This document shows, piece by piece, positions 7,742 to 15,280 of a DNA stretch of 64,000 nucleotides; position 1 is the first letter of the stretch; the number at the start of each line of letters is the position of its first letter. A program made the position numbers and the translations under genes. The stretch is taken from the IMG/VR virus record IMGVR_UViG_3300021964_010186, positions 1-64,000 of that record; one strand, given 5' to 3'. The stretch comes from a virus. A model generated the notes under the pieces. That model was not told the DNA's origin and did not search any database. It saw nothing but the letters and a program-made list of their open reading frames with translations.

Positions 7742-8454
7742 TGAGCGAAGATATATTGAAGGACAGTTGGATGCCAGACACACCAATCAGCACGAAAATA
7801 AAAGAGAGAATCAAGAAAGCGGGCAAGAGATTCCATGCCAATGACAATATAGCGGATTACATAGAAGATGGTGAGATAGATCTCCTACAATCAGAGGTAC
7901 AAGAGAAACTACAAGGTGTTTTGGACAGTCTTGTGATTGACACGGAGAATGATCACAATACACAGGAAACAGCGAAACGTGTGGCCAAGATGTACATCAG
8001 AGAGACGTTCGGCGGCAGGTTCAAACCAATGCCTAGGGTGACCAGTTTCCCCAACATGGGTTACAAAAGTATGTACACAAGTGGTCCAATATCTATCAGA
8101 TCAACCTGTGCCCATCATTTCCAGAACATCGTGGGCAGGGCATGGGTGGGTATAATCCCCAATGGTGAGGTTATCGGATTGAGTAAATTTAATAGGATTG
8201 TACATCACATAGTGGAGAGACCACAGATACAAGAGGAGATGACAACACAAATAGCAGAGGAACTGAAGAAATATGCCAAGACAGAAAACATAGCGGTGGT
8301 TGTAAAAGCAGAACATCACTGCATGACGCACAGGGGTGTCAGAGAACACGAGTCAGACATGACCACGGCGATCATGCTGGGCGCATTCAAAGACGATCCG
8401 GCCACAAGGGACGAGTTCTACAAAATCTGCATGAGCATGAAGGGCCATGGCTAA
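7741..8454 (+). CDS. folE: GTP cyclohydrolase I
   Basis: 237 residues, GTP to dihydroneopterin triphosphate, the first step of folate and of 7-deazaguanine synthesis. The zinc ligands are visible as C123 and H126 in 'STCAHHFQNIVGRAWVG' and C194 in 'EHHCMTHRGV'. 'GLSKFNRIVHH' also matches the family. It starts directly on the galE stop (TAATG). With QueE (13437), DpdA and a T-fold protein in the same window, a role in making the modified DNA base is more likely than folate supply. Bacterial enzymes are about 220 residues, so the length is normal. Confidence 0.93.
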   Translation: MSEDILKDSWMPDTPISTKIKERIKKAGKRFHANDNIADYIEDGEIDLLQSEVQEKLQGVLDSLVIDTENDHNTQETAKRVAKMYIRETFGGRFKPMPRVTSFPNMGYKSMYTSGPISIRSTCAHHFQNIVGRAWVGIIPNGEVIGLSKFNRIVHHIVERPQIQEEMTTQIAEELKKYAKTENIAVVVKAEHHCMTHRGVREHESDMTTAIMLGAFKDDPATRDEFYKICMSMKGHG

Positions 8455-8758
8455 GAAAAAATTGACAAAGAAAGAAAAAAAGATAGCAAACGATCTCTGG
8501 GAATTTTCAACACAGAACACCATGGAAACAAGTTCAGATGGCATACAGAACACCGGAAACTTCACATATTCGTTCGCTGACCTAGATGACGACTTTGACT
8601 TGAACACCGGAACAGTGTCGTCAAGTTTCACAGTTGATCTACCTATTTTTGATGACGCAAGTTTAAGATCAAAATATCCTGCACTACAAGACGCGTGGGA
8701 TCACTACAACAACGTGAAGAAGATGTGCGAGTCAAAGGAGCAAGAAGATGAGGATTAA
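8447..8758 (+). CDS. Unknown acidic phage protein
   Basis: 103 residues with a Lys-rich start ('AKKKLTKKEKK') and an acidic Ser/Thr/Asp middle ('ADLDDDFDLNTGTVSSSF'), ending in 'ESKEQEDED'. No known domain is visible. It overlaps folE by eight bases and the GMP reductase gene by eleven, so it is part of the same translation-coupled chain. The composition suggests a partly disordered protein. Confidence 0.7.
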   Translation: MAKKKLTKKEKKIANDLWEFSTQNTMETSSDGIQNTGNFTYSFADLDDDFDLNTGTVSSSFTVDLPIFDDASLRSKYPALQDAWDHYNNVKKMCESKEQEDED

Positions 8759-9797
8759 GGAAGACATAAAATTGAATTTCGATGACGTGCTGATGGAACC
8801 CAAGCGTTCCACACTGAGTTCGAGGAGGGACGTGGACATGACACGCAAGTTCACTTTCCGTAACTCAGGCAAGGTCATGCAGTTCACTCCCATATTCGCT
8901 AGTAACATGGACGGTGTGGGCACGTTCTCGATGGCCAAAGTGCTACAGGAACACAAAATGATGACGGTTATCACCAAGAGCACCACCATAGAGGAATGGA
9001 GGGAAGCAGTGGGATCGGGACTTAGACTACAGAGTGTCTCCGTTTGCACGGGCACCAACAAGATATGGGATCCGGAGGCAGAGGACTACGCGAGAATGCA
9101 GGACGTGTTGAGAAGTTTCCCAGACGTAAAGATGATAACAATAGATGTTGCCAACGCATACCACCAGAACTTCGTGGACTTCATCAAGATGGTCAGAGAC
9201 GAGTACCCAGAGAAGGTCATAGTGGCTGGCAATGTTGTCACACCAGAGATGGTAGAGGAACTGATCATAAACGGTGCTGACATGGTCAAGATAGGCATAG
9301 GACCGGGTTCGGTCTGCACCACGAGGACGATGACAGGCATAGGTGTTCCACAGTTTTCAGCGATAGTGGAATGTGCTGACGCGGCCAATGGAGTGGATGG
9401 ACACATAATGGCTGACGGCGGTTGTGTGTGGCCAGGAGACATCGCTAAAGCGTTCGGTGGCGGGGCACACGCAGTCATGATTGGCGGTATGTTGGCAGGA
9501 CACGACGAGTCAGAACAACCAGTGGTGGACGGAAAGGTAGAATTTTACGGCATGAGCTCAGACAGGGCTCGTGAGAAACACGGAAAACGTAAGGACGGAT
9601 ACAGGGGCAACGAGGGAAGATGGATAAGCCTACCCCACAGAGGACCTGTGAACCCAACAGTGGAAGACATACTGGGCGGGGTTAGATCGGCGGCAACCTA
9701 TATCGGTGCGCGTAGATTGAAGGACATGCCCAAGTGCGCTACATTCGTCAGGGTAGAAAACAACATCAACAGGGTCTATGAGCGTTACACCAAATAG
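8748..9797 (+). CDS. guaC: GMP reductase (IMPDH/GMPR family)
   Basis: 349 residues with 'KIGIGPGSVCTTR' (catalytic C190), 'TGIGVPQFSAIVECADA', 'GGCVWPGDIAKAFGGGA' and 'FYGMSS', the GMP reductase version of the family; no CBS domains, and the length fits GuaC. It converts GMP to IMP and ammonia with NADPH. In this setting it could feed guanine nucleotides recovered from host DNA, or guanine released by DpdA, back into the purine pool. An IMP dehydrogenase is less likely given the motif wording. It overlaps its neighbours on both sides. Confidence 0.85.
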   Translation: MRIKEDIKLNFDDVLMEPKRSTLSSRRDVDMTRKFTFRNSGKVMQFTPIFASNMDGVGTFSMAKVLQEHKMMTVITKSTTIEEWREAVGSGLRLQSVSVCTGTNKIWDPEAEDYARMQDVLRSFPDVKMITIDVANAYHQNFVDFIKMVRDEYPEKVIVAGNVVTPEMVEELIINGADMVKIGIGPGSVCTTRTMTGIGVPQFSAIVECADAANGVDGHIMADGGCVWPGDIAKAFGGGAHAVMIGGMLAGHDESEQPVVDGKVEFYGMSSDRAREKHGKRKDGYRGNEGRWISLPHRGPVNPTVEDILGGVRSAATYIGARRLKDMPKCATFVRVENNINRVYERYTK

Positions 9798-10119
9798 AGT
9801 AGATGACATCGAAGAAAAGATAGAGGCACTTGAGGACAACCTGAGCCACATCAGGAAGATCACACCACAGCACGACGCCACGTGGTATGTGAAATGGATA
9901 TCAGTAGCATTCGTATGCATGGCGGTGCTGTGCAGGAGCGTGGAGGAGATACCAAAGATATATGATGTAACATTCAGCATCGTTGGTACCGCTGGTTGGT
10001 TATGGGTTGGTTTCAGATGGCACGACCGTGCCCTCATAGTTCTGAACACGATACTCTTATCTATGTTGGTGTCAGGTGCTTTCAGATTCTACATCACACA
10101 CTGGGGATGGATACAATGA
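9778..10119 (+). CDS. Small membrane protein, unknown function
   Basis: 113 residues. A charged N-terminal coiled-coil stretch ('DDIEEKIEALEDNLSHIRKI') is followed by two or three hydrophobic segments ('VKWISVAFVCMAVL', 'FSIVGTAGWLWVGF', 'ALIVLNTILLSMLVSGAF'). It is probably an inner membrane protein with a cytoplasmic helix. It overlaps guaC by 20 bases and the phosphoribosyltransferase by an ATGA. Function unknown. Confidence 0.75.
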   Translation: MSVTPNRVDDIEEKIEALEDNLSHIRKITPQHDATWYVKWISVAFVCMAVLCRSVEEIPKIYDVTFSIVGTAGWLWVGFRWHDRALIVLNTILLSMLVSGAFRFYITHWGWIQ

Positions 10120-10580
10120 CCGAAGACGTAAAGAAGAGTTATTTCACCACAGGTCAGATGCGTAACGCACTGATACAGATAGAGGACAAGATGGTACACA
10201 GCAACTGGATGCCAAGTGTGGTGTTGGGCATCAACAGAGGTGGTTGCATACCAGGGGTGTACCTCTCGCACAGATTGAATGTGCCCCACGAAGCGCTGGA
10301 CATAAGATTACGAGATCACACCGCCAAACCTGATCTGCGTGTGTTGGAGAAAGCGTTTGCGTTCCAGAAGAAGATCTTGATCATTGACGACATCAATGAC
10401 TCCGGAGACACTTTCCAGTACATACTGGACAACTTTGGCAAGCGGGAGGATCGCATAAGGTTCGCGGCCCTGATCAACAACAAGCCCAGTAAGGTCAAAG
10501 TCGACTACCATGGATACCAGATCAACAAGGACGAGGTGTCCGCTTGGATAGTTTTCCCGTGGGAGGAATGGGACAAGTAA
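10116..10580 (+). CDS. Purine (xanthine/guanine-type) phosphoribosyltransferase
   Basis: 154 residues from the ATG at 10116, chosen for the ATGA overlap with the preceding gene. The PRPP-binding loop is clear: 'ILIIDDINDSGDTF' (about 87-100). 'VVLGINRGGCIPGVYLSHRL' matches the PPi loop of Gpt/HPRT-like type I enzymes. It would join a free purine base to PRPP to give the nucleotide. Which base cannot be read from sequence; guanine fits the context, because DpdA releases guanine from DNA and GMP reductase is two genes upstream. Confidence 0.85.
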   Translation: MTEDVKKSYFTTGQMRNALIQIEDKMVHSNWMPSVVLGINRGGCIPGVYLSHRLNVPHEALDIRLRDHTAKPDLRVLEKAFAFQKKILIIDDINDSGDTFQYILDNFGKREDRIRFAALINNKPSKVKVDYHGYQINKDEVSAWIVFPWEEWDK

Positions 10581-10593
10581 CACAAAAGTTACG

Positions 10594-10623
10594 TTGACAC
10601 ATCACTGGTAAATCTGCTAAAAT
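10594..10623 (+). promoter_or_regulatory. Sigma70-type promoter with extended -10 for the YhhQ-like gene
   Basis: TTGACA at 10594-10599 and TAAAAT at 10618-10623, 18 bases apart, with TGC directly before the -10 box (extended -10). A Shine-Dalgarno AAGGAGG lies before the ATG at 10660, inside the self-complementary CCTTAAGG. Confidence 0.7.
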
Positions 10624-10659
10624 CACACTACATTAAACAAAAAACCTTAAGGAGGATTA

Positions 10660-11310
10660 ATGTTTAAATCACTACTAGCGGGTGTCGACAAGACACTTGT
10701 AAGAAATCTAGTTATCCTACACACGATAGTGATCGCTGTGTCGAATTATCTAGTCACGATCAGATTTGATCTGTTCCCAGGCGCGGACCTTCCATTGTTT
10801 GGATCGTTCCCACTTGCGGCGGCGGCATTCACATTCCCGATCGTGGTGGTCGCAACTGACCTGACGGTCAGGTTGGTCGGCAAACAAGCGGGAAGGGCCG
10901 TAGTTGCTATGGCTATCATTCCTGCCATCGTGGCATCAGTGCTTGTACTGTTGGCATTGGGTGACCCACACGCATACAGAGTTGGTTTTGCGAGTGGTAC
11001 CGCTTATGCTATCGGCACAATGCTTGATGTGTACGTGTTCCAAGCAATCAGAGAAAGATCAGACAATTGGTGGGCGGCACCGGCGATTTCAACCATCGCG
11101 GCCAACATCATTGACACCTATTCATTCTTCTATGTTGCCTTCGCAGGATCATTAGATGCTGAAGGTAATCTAAGTTGGATTGGTGCTAACTGGCACGTGG
11201 TTGCGCAGAACAACACCCTGACCAAGATTGTTGTGGGACTGATAGTGTTCCTACCAGCATACGGTGTGCTTCTATCTCATCTGAGAAACAAAGTAAAAGG
11301 TAAAAAATAG
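10660..11310 (+). CDS. yhhQ: Queuosine-precursor transporter, YhhQ/VUT family
   Basis: 216 residues, close to E. coli YhhQ (about 220), with about six hydrophobic segments. Family signatures include 'TFPIVVVATDLTVRLVGKQA', 'SGTAYAIGTMLDVYVFQ', 'WWAAPAISTIAANIIDT' and 'FLPAYGVLLSHL'. YhhQ imports preQ0/preQ1 (7-deazaguanine precursors) across the inner membrane. In a phage with DpdA, FolE and QueE it could supply or top up the base for DNA modification. It has its own promoter and is followed by a GC-rich hairpin, so it may be expressed as a single gene. Confidence 0.9.
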   Translation: MFKSLLAGVDKTLVRNLVILHTIVIAVSNYLVTIRFDLFPGADLPLFGSFPLAAAAFTFPIVVVATDLTVRLVGKQAGRAVVAMAIIPAIVASVLVLLALGDPHAYRVGFASGTAYAIGTMLDVYVFQAIRERSDNWWAAPAISTIAANIIDTYSFFYVAFAGSLDAEGNLSWIGANWHVVAQNNTLTKIVVGLIVFLPAYGVLLSHLRNKVKGKK

Positions 11311-11317
11311 TCGATCA

Positions 11318-11339
11318 GGGGGAGTTTTTTCGCTCCCCC
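11318..11339 (+). terminator. GC-rich hairpin after the transporter gene
   Basis: GGGGGAG (11318-11324) pairs perfectly with CTCCCCC (11333-11339) around an eight-base loop of six T, C and G. It lies eight bases after the yhhQ stop. There is no T-run after the stem on either strand, so it is either a factor-assisted terminator or a transcript-stabilising hairpin. Confidence 0.55.
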
Positions 11340-11340
11340 C

Positions 11341-11364
11341 ATTGACAACTCATCTAAATAACTT
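11341..11364 (+). repeat. 24-bp direct repeat, left copy, TTGACA plus TAAATA
   Basis: Matches 12981-13004 at 22 of 24 positions. It contains TTGACA (11342-11347) and a late-promoter-like CTAAATA (11354-11360). The next ATG is at 11367, so the TAAATA ends six bases before it. Together the two copies bracket a 1.6-kb AT-rich two-gene cassette. Confidence 0.7.
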
Positions 11365-11366
11365 AA

Positions 11367-12266
11367 ATGATTATACACACAATTGGTTGCAGTTTTACAA
11401 ACTACATATACCCGACTTGGGCTGATTACATCGATAAACATTATGATGCAACAGTTAACAACCTAGGATATCCTGCGCAAGGCAATGACACAATTAAAAA
11501 ACATCTATACACTATCGACAGGTCAGATCATGTTGTTATTATGTTTTCAGGATATGATAGAATCTCCGTAGGTGTCGATAAGGAGCATCTTTACCACAAC
11601 AACAACGATCATCTAACAACTGAAAAAATTAAATCTAGAAAACAAAATTTTTTTAGGAACGACTTACCATTTTCGGCCTTCGTGCCCGTCACATCAACTA
11701 TCCGGGATAAAATTTTTTCAAAGTTCCATATGATTTACAACACTTTGGAAATAATGTATGATTGCCAGAACTATCTTGAAAACAAAAATATAGACTACAC
11801 ATTTTGTCTATGGCAAGGTCTTTACAATAATATAAGAGTGCTGAGATCATTGAACATACCTAAGATAGATATTTCTGCTTTTATGTCGAACAAGATATAC
11901 AAAAAAGTATTTGAAAGTTTAAAAACAAACAAATTTGCACAACCATTGGACGAAGGACTCTGGGAAAATATTTTCAAAGATAAGGAATTAGTATTATCAC
12001 AAAGTACCGTAGACATACACCCCAGCAGTCTATGTCATTTTGTTTTTTTTAAAAAGTATCTGAAACCAATTTTAGATAAAAAATTTAAAAGTATCAACAA
12101 TTTACAAACACTAGAAGATAAATCAAAAAAATTCAGCAAATGGTATGCTGACTTAAATGCTGGGCAGATATCAAAAATATACCCCATACACGAATATCCA
12201 GATCCTGTCATGGAGGTACTACATAAGGCTAAGGATTACTTTTTCAAAGTATGGAACGACGCATGA
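11367..12266 (+). CDS. SGNH/GDSL-like hydrolase, AT-rich gene
   Basis: 299 residues with SGNH landmarks: 'TIGCSFTNY' near the N-terminus (block I Ser), 'GYPAQGND' (Gly/Asn oxyanion block) and 'TVDIHPSSLCH' near the C-terminus (the Asp-x-x-His pair). Such proteins remove or move acyl groups on sugars and lipids. It is clearly richer in A+T than the genes before it and after 13031. There is no clear Shine-Dalgarno sequence; TAAATA lies six bases before the ATG. It overlaps the next gene by an ATGA. Two other SGNH-like genes occur on the minus strand. Confidence 0.65.
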   Translation: MIIHTIGCSFTNYIYPTWADYIDKHYDATVNNLGYPAQGNDTIKKHLYTIDRSDHVVIMFSGYDRISVGVDKEHLYHNNNDHLTTEKIKSRKQNFFRNDLPFSAFVPVTSTIRDKIFSKFHMIYNTLEIMYDCQNYLENKNIDYTFCLWQGLYNNIRVLRSLNIPKIDISAFMSNKIYKKVFESLKTNKFAQPLDEGLWENIFKDKELVLSQSTVDIHPSSLCHFVFFKKYLKPILDKKFKSINNLQTLEDKSKKFSKWYADLNAGQISKIYPIHEYPDPVMEVLHKAKDYFFKVWNDA

Positions 12267-12985
12267 TTACTGACCCACAGATTTTTGTAATATACGAACC
12301 CGGAATGTACGGAACCTTTATTTGTAGTCTTTTCACGGAACATGAACTTTACAAGGGTGTCCGATCGGATAGAAAGTTCCGAGGCAATGAATACCCTTTT
12401 AACGCACACAAGTCGGGGTACAAGGACAACTTACAAAATTTCCACAACCATTTTCATAGCATACCATTGTATCAAAAAAATCAGAACGAATTATTGGATT
12501 TTTTCCAGCCTTTGGACGGAGCAGGCCTTGGGGTGCATCGCTTGGCCAGTTATTATTTTACCAGGATAGATTTTGCAAGGTATTTTAAAAACTTCGTCAG
12601 AATAATAGTAAAAATAGATGCAACAAGAGTTAACTCGTATTTAGAAAGGTGGGATCAGACAGTACTCCATGAATACAAGGGACAATGGTGGATGAAAAAC
12701 TTTTCAAAAAAGGATTTGAACAAAGTTCCCAAGTGGTTTTTACAAAAGATGAGCCAAAATGAAAAACGTAAGTGGCTCCAGGAACACACAGATTTCTTAA
12801 ACAATGACTATGTAATCAATACAAAACATGATATCGAATTCAACCCTGATACCATTAGTAATGAAACATTGTTGAAAGGAATGACTGATGCCGTGTGTTC
12901 TTTATTGAGTATTGGAAATTTTGAATTACCTAGTAAAGAAATAAAAAATTTTATAGAAAAAAATAGAAAATTTCTATACTATTGA
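12263..12985 (+). CDS. P-loop/sulfotransferase-like protein, AT-rich gene
   Basis: 240 residues from the ATG at 12263 (ATGA overlap with the preceding gene); a start at 12251 is also possible. Near the N-terminus 'FVIYEPGMYGTFICSLF' resembles the G-x-x-GT phosphosulfate loop of sulfotransferase-like proteins, and 'NAHKSGYKDNL' follows. The C-terminal part is rich in Lys, Asn and Phe. No activity can be assigned with confidence. It shares the AT-rich composition of its partner and its stop codon overlaps the TTGACA of the following promoter. The gene at 14351 has a similar N-terminal pattern. Confidence 0.55.
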   Translation: MITDPQIFVIYEPGMYGTFICSLFTEHELYKGVRSDRKFRGNEYPFNAHKSGYKDNLQNFHNHFHSIPLYQKNQNELLDFFQPLDGAGLGVHRLASYYFTRIDFARYFKNFVRIIVKIDATRVNSYLERWDQTVLHEYKGQWWMKNFSKKDLNKVPKWFLQKMSQNEKRKWLQEHTDFLNNDYVINTKHDIEFNPDTISNETLLKGMTDAVCSLLSIGNFELPSKEIKNFIEKNRKFLYY

Positions 12986-13004
12986 CAACTTATCTAAATA
13001 CCTT
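12981..13004 (+). repeat. 24-bp direct repeat, right copy
   Basis: Second copy of the element at 11341-11364, differing at two positions. Here the TTGACA is the -35 box of a complete promoter, whereas in the left copy no TATAAT follows at the right distance. Confidence 0.7.
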
Positions 13005-13010
13005 TATAAT
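12982..13010 (+). promoter_or_regulatory. Perfect consensus sigma70-type promoter for the cupin/queE genes
   Basis: TTGACA at 12982-12987 and TATAAT at 13005-13010 with a 17-base spacer, plus a late-like CTAAATA at 12994-13000 inside the spacer. The -35 overlaps the stop codon of the preceding gene. The ATG of the cupin gene follows 20 bases after the -10 box, with AAGGAA before it. Confidence 0.75.
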
Positions 13011-13030
13011 GTAACTTACAAGGAACAATA

Positions 13031-13426
13031 ATGGGCAACAAAGCAGGAAAGATCTGGGGGGAGACGGAACTCATATTAGCGAACAATTCATGCGAATTCC
13101 ATAGGATAGACTACAAGAAGGGCGGTGTGTGTAGTAAACACAAACACGAGTGGAAATGGAATGGATTCTATGTGGTATCTGGACAGATGAAGATCAGGGT
13201 ATGGCAAAAGGACTACGACCTTGTTGATGAGACCGTACTAAATCCGGGTGATTTCACAGCAGTCAAACCCGGACTTTATCATACGTTCGAAGGACTAGAA
13301 GACGGTGTAGCGTTTGAACTCTACTGGGCCAACTTCTCACACAACGACATAGTGAGGGAATCTGTGGGACATCTGAAGGATCCCGACGGTAAGATCGTAA
13401 GGCTGGACAAGAACAAGAAAAAATAA
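13031..13426 (+). CDS. Cupin-domain protein
   Basis: 131 residues forming one cupin barrel: metal motif 1 'KHKHEWKWNGFYVVSGQMKI' with two His, and motif 2 'LNPGDFTAVKPGLYHTFEGL' with one His. Small cupins include sugar epimerases, isomerases and binding proteins; the substrate is not readable. It follows a strong promoter and is ten bases upstream of queE, so the two are probably co-transcribed. A link to 7-deazaguanine chemistry is possible but not shown by any motif. Confidence 0.8.
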   Translation: MGNKAGKIWGETELILANNSCEFHRIDYKKGGVCSKHKHEWKWNGFYVVSGQMKIRVWQKDYDLVDETVLNPGDFTAVKPGLYHTFEGLEDGVAFELYWANFSHNDIVRESVGHLKDPDGKIVRLDKNKKK

Positions 13427-13436
13427 ATCCGGACAC

Positions 13437-14336
13437 ATGGAAACAGAGAAGAAATATTATTATTCAGAGATATTTCACAGCATACAAGGTGAAGGACACT
13501 ACACAGGCATTCCAACAGCATGGATAAGATTCTTCCTTTGTAATTTACAGTGCAGTGGATTCGGACAAGTGGATCCAACCAATCCAGACACATATGAACT
13601 TCCTTTTGAGGACTTTGACGTTGACAGTGTGAAGAGGGTTGAGGACTTACCCGTATGGGAAAAAGGCTGTGACTCCAGTTACACTTGGGCAAAGAAATTT
13701 AAGAAGTTGATGGGACACGAGACTCCAACTGTTATGGCTGACAAGATTGTAGACATACTTAAGACTGACACAAATACAAACGGATTGTTCTTACATCCAA
13801 ACTCAAAGCAACATCAACACTTATGTTTTACAGGTGGCGAACCACTAATGATAACAGGACAGGCCGCAAGTATGGGCATATACAAGTCATTAGAAAAGAG
13901 AGCAAACTTACCAAGTTCTATGACCTACGAAACAAATGGCACACAGAAACTTACTGATCCATTCAAACAATGGATAAAGGATATACCAGAAGAGATATTC
14001 TTCAGTGTGAGTCCTAAACTATTCACAGTATCAGGCGAGAAAACTGAGAAAGCAATTAAACCTGAGAACGTCAAAGAGTATGCAGAATGTTCAAACAAAG
14101 GACAACTTAAATTTGTTGTTGGGGCACAAAGACGGCAATGGGAGGAACTTGAAAACACAGTGAGAAAATTTAGAGAGGTAGGCATAGACTGGCCTGTGTG
14201 GATAATGCCAACAGGTGCAAGGGAAGAAGAGCAGACTGCGACCGCTGGCCGGGTGGCAGAAGAGGCATTCAAAAGAGGATACAATGTATCTGCGAGAGTA
14301 CACGTCTATCTATTCGGCAATGCAATAGGTACATAG
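13437..14336 (+). CDS. queE: 7-carboxy-7-deazaguanine synthase (radical SAM)
   Basis: 299 residues. The start 'YYSEIFHSIQGEGHYTGIPT' is the QueE signature, followed by the radical SAM cysteines C35 and C39 ('FLCNLQCSGFG') and C78 in 'GCDSSYTWAKK'. The long insertion between the second and third Cys is known for large QueE forms in phages and some bacteria. 'CFTGGEPLM' and 'YETNGTQ' also fit. It converts 6-carboxytetrahydropterin to 7-carboxy-7-deazaguanine (CDG) using a 4Fe-4S cluster and SAM. With FolE and DpdA it supports base synthesis for DNA modification. No QueC is visible, so CDG may be the end product or be decarboxylated. Confidence 0.92.
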   Translation: METEKKYYYSEIFHSIQGEGHYTGIPTAWIRFFLCNLQCSGFGQVDPTNPDTYELPFEDFDVDSVKRVEDLPVWEKGCDSSYTWAKKFKKLMGHETPTVMADKIVDILKTDTNTNGLFLHPNSKQHQHLCFTGGEPLMITGQAASMGIYKSLEKRANLPSSMTYETNGTQKLTDPFKQWIKDIPEEIFFSVSPKLFTVSGEKTEKAIKPENVKEYAECSNKGQLKFVVGAQRRQWEELENTVRKFREVGIDWPVWIMPTGAREEEQTATAGRVAEEAFKRGYNVSARVHVYLFGNAIGT

Positions 14337-14350
14337 GAGTACTATTTCAT

Positions 14351-15265
14351 ATGAACAAATTACTTAAGGTAACTTATCAAGGTGGTTGTCACGGACATTT
14401 CCTAGTATACTTTTTAGATAGATTCAGTTCACTTACACCTCCAATCAATGAACTACCATTTACGGACAACGGAACCAGTCACGTCGATATACAATATTCA
14501 GGCATGATAGAACAAACATGGGTACCATTGGACAAATTTGAAGACAACATAGAGCCTGTAGTATTCATCACAATTGATCCGGAGGACATTATTTTCTTAG
14601 AGCGTTGGGTCAACATACGAGCCGATGATCACAAAATAGATGTTAACAAAGACTTCTTAAGTGATAGACAAATTGAAACACTACAATGGCGTGAACGATT
14701 GAAAAATATGTACAACATCACAGGCAATATAGTGCCACGTTGTGTTAAAAGAGACTTGTACAAAATGGGATATCTTGATCCCATGACTAGTGGATTCTTG
14801 ATACTAGATAAGCAATCTAAAAAAATTTTACCAAAAAATTCATTATGCGTTCCTGTGTCAGACTTTTGGGATAAAAAAAGATTTCAAGACATGATATGGC
14901 GTATTAATTCCAAGACAAATTTGCAGATTGAAAATGTAGACTGGTCTGTGTATGACGAGTTTTACAAAAGAATACAATTCATTGACACGAGACACAGAGT
15001 ACATCAAGTCATAGAATGCATAAACAATAGTAAAGAAATGGACCTTAGCGATCTAGATGTGGTAGAAGAAGGATACATCAGTGCATATTTAGAAAAGCAT
15101 AACGACTTTGTAAATGTACCATTCTGTAATAGTTTTTTTGCCAACACCAAAGAAATCTCTGAATGGCTTAAGATTTATCCCCAGCATCTCAAAGCAATGA
15201 ATCCAAATTTACCAACATTTAACGGAATTGCAAATCCTTATCACTTGGCAAAATTGAAAAAATAG
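14351..15265 (+). CDS. Unknown protein with P-loop-like N-terminus
   Basis: 304 residues from the ATG at 14351. The N-terminal 'VTYQGGCHGHFLVYFLDRF' resembles the Gly-rich loop at the start of the gene at 12263, and both may be distant sulfotransferase-like P-loop proteins. No clear catalytic motif is seen further on; the C-terminal half has 'FIDTRHRVHQVIECINNS' and an Asn/Pro-rich end. It is more AT-rich than queE before it. Function unknown. Confidence 0.65.
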   Translation: MNKLLKVTYQGGCHGHFLVYFLDRFSSLTPPINELPFTDNGTSHVDIQYSGMIEQTWVPLDKFEDNIEPVVFITIDPEDIIFLERWVNIRADDHKIDVNKDFLSDRQIETLQWRERLKNMYNITGNIVPRCVKRDLYKMGYLDPMTSGFLILDKQSKKILPKNSLCVPVSDFWDKKRFQDMIWRINSKTNLQIENVDWSVYDEFYKRIQFIDTRHRVHQVIECINNSKEMDLSDLDVVEEGYISAYLEKHNDFVNVPFCNSFFANTKEISEWLKIYPQHLKAMNPNLPTFNGIANPYHLAKLKK

Positions 15266-15273
15266 TGTATAAT
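15245..15273 (+). promoter_or_regulatory. Sigma70-type promoter, predicts leaderless mRNA
   Basis: TTGGCA at 15245-15250 and TATAAT at 15268-15273 with a 17-base spacer. The ATG of the next gene is at 15281, seven bases after the -10 box, so transcription should begin at the start codon. There is no Shine-Dalgarno sequence. It overlaps the stop codon of the previous gene. Confidence 0.65.
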
Positions 15274-15280
15274 TAGATAT

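Noticed and set aside
10624-10659. Possible preQ1 riboswitch before the YhhQ-type gene
   Set aside because: The A-rich stretch and CCTTAAGGAGG recall the end of a preQ1-I aptamer, but the promoter at 10594-10623 leaves only about 30 bases of leader and no P1 stem with a C-rich loop is visible.
12251-12262. Upstream ATG at 12251 as start of the P-loop-like gene
   Set aside because: The ATG at 12263 forms the ATGA overlap common in this genome; 12251 would add four residues with no better ribosome binding site.
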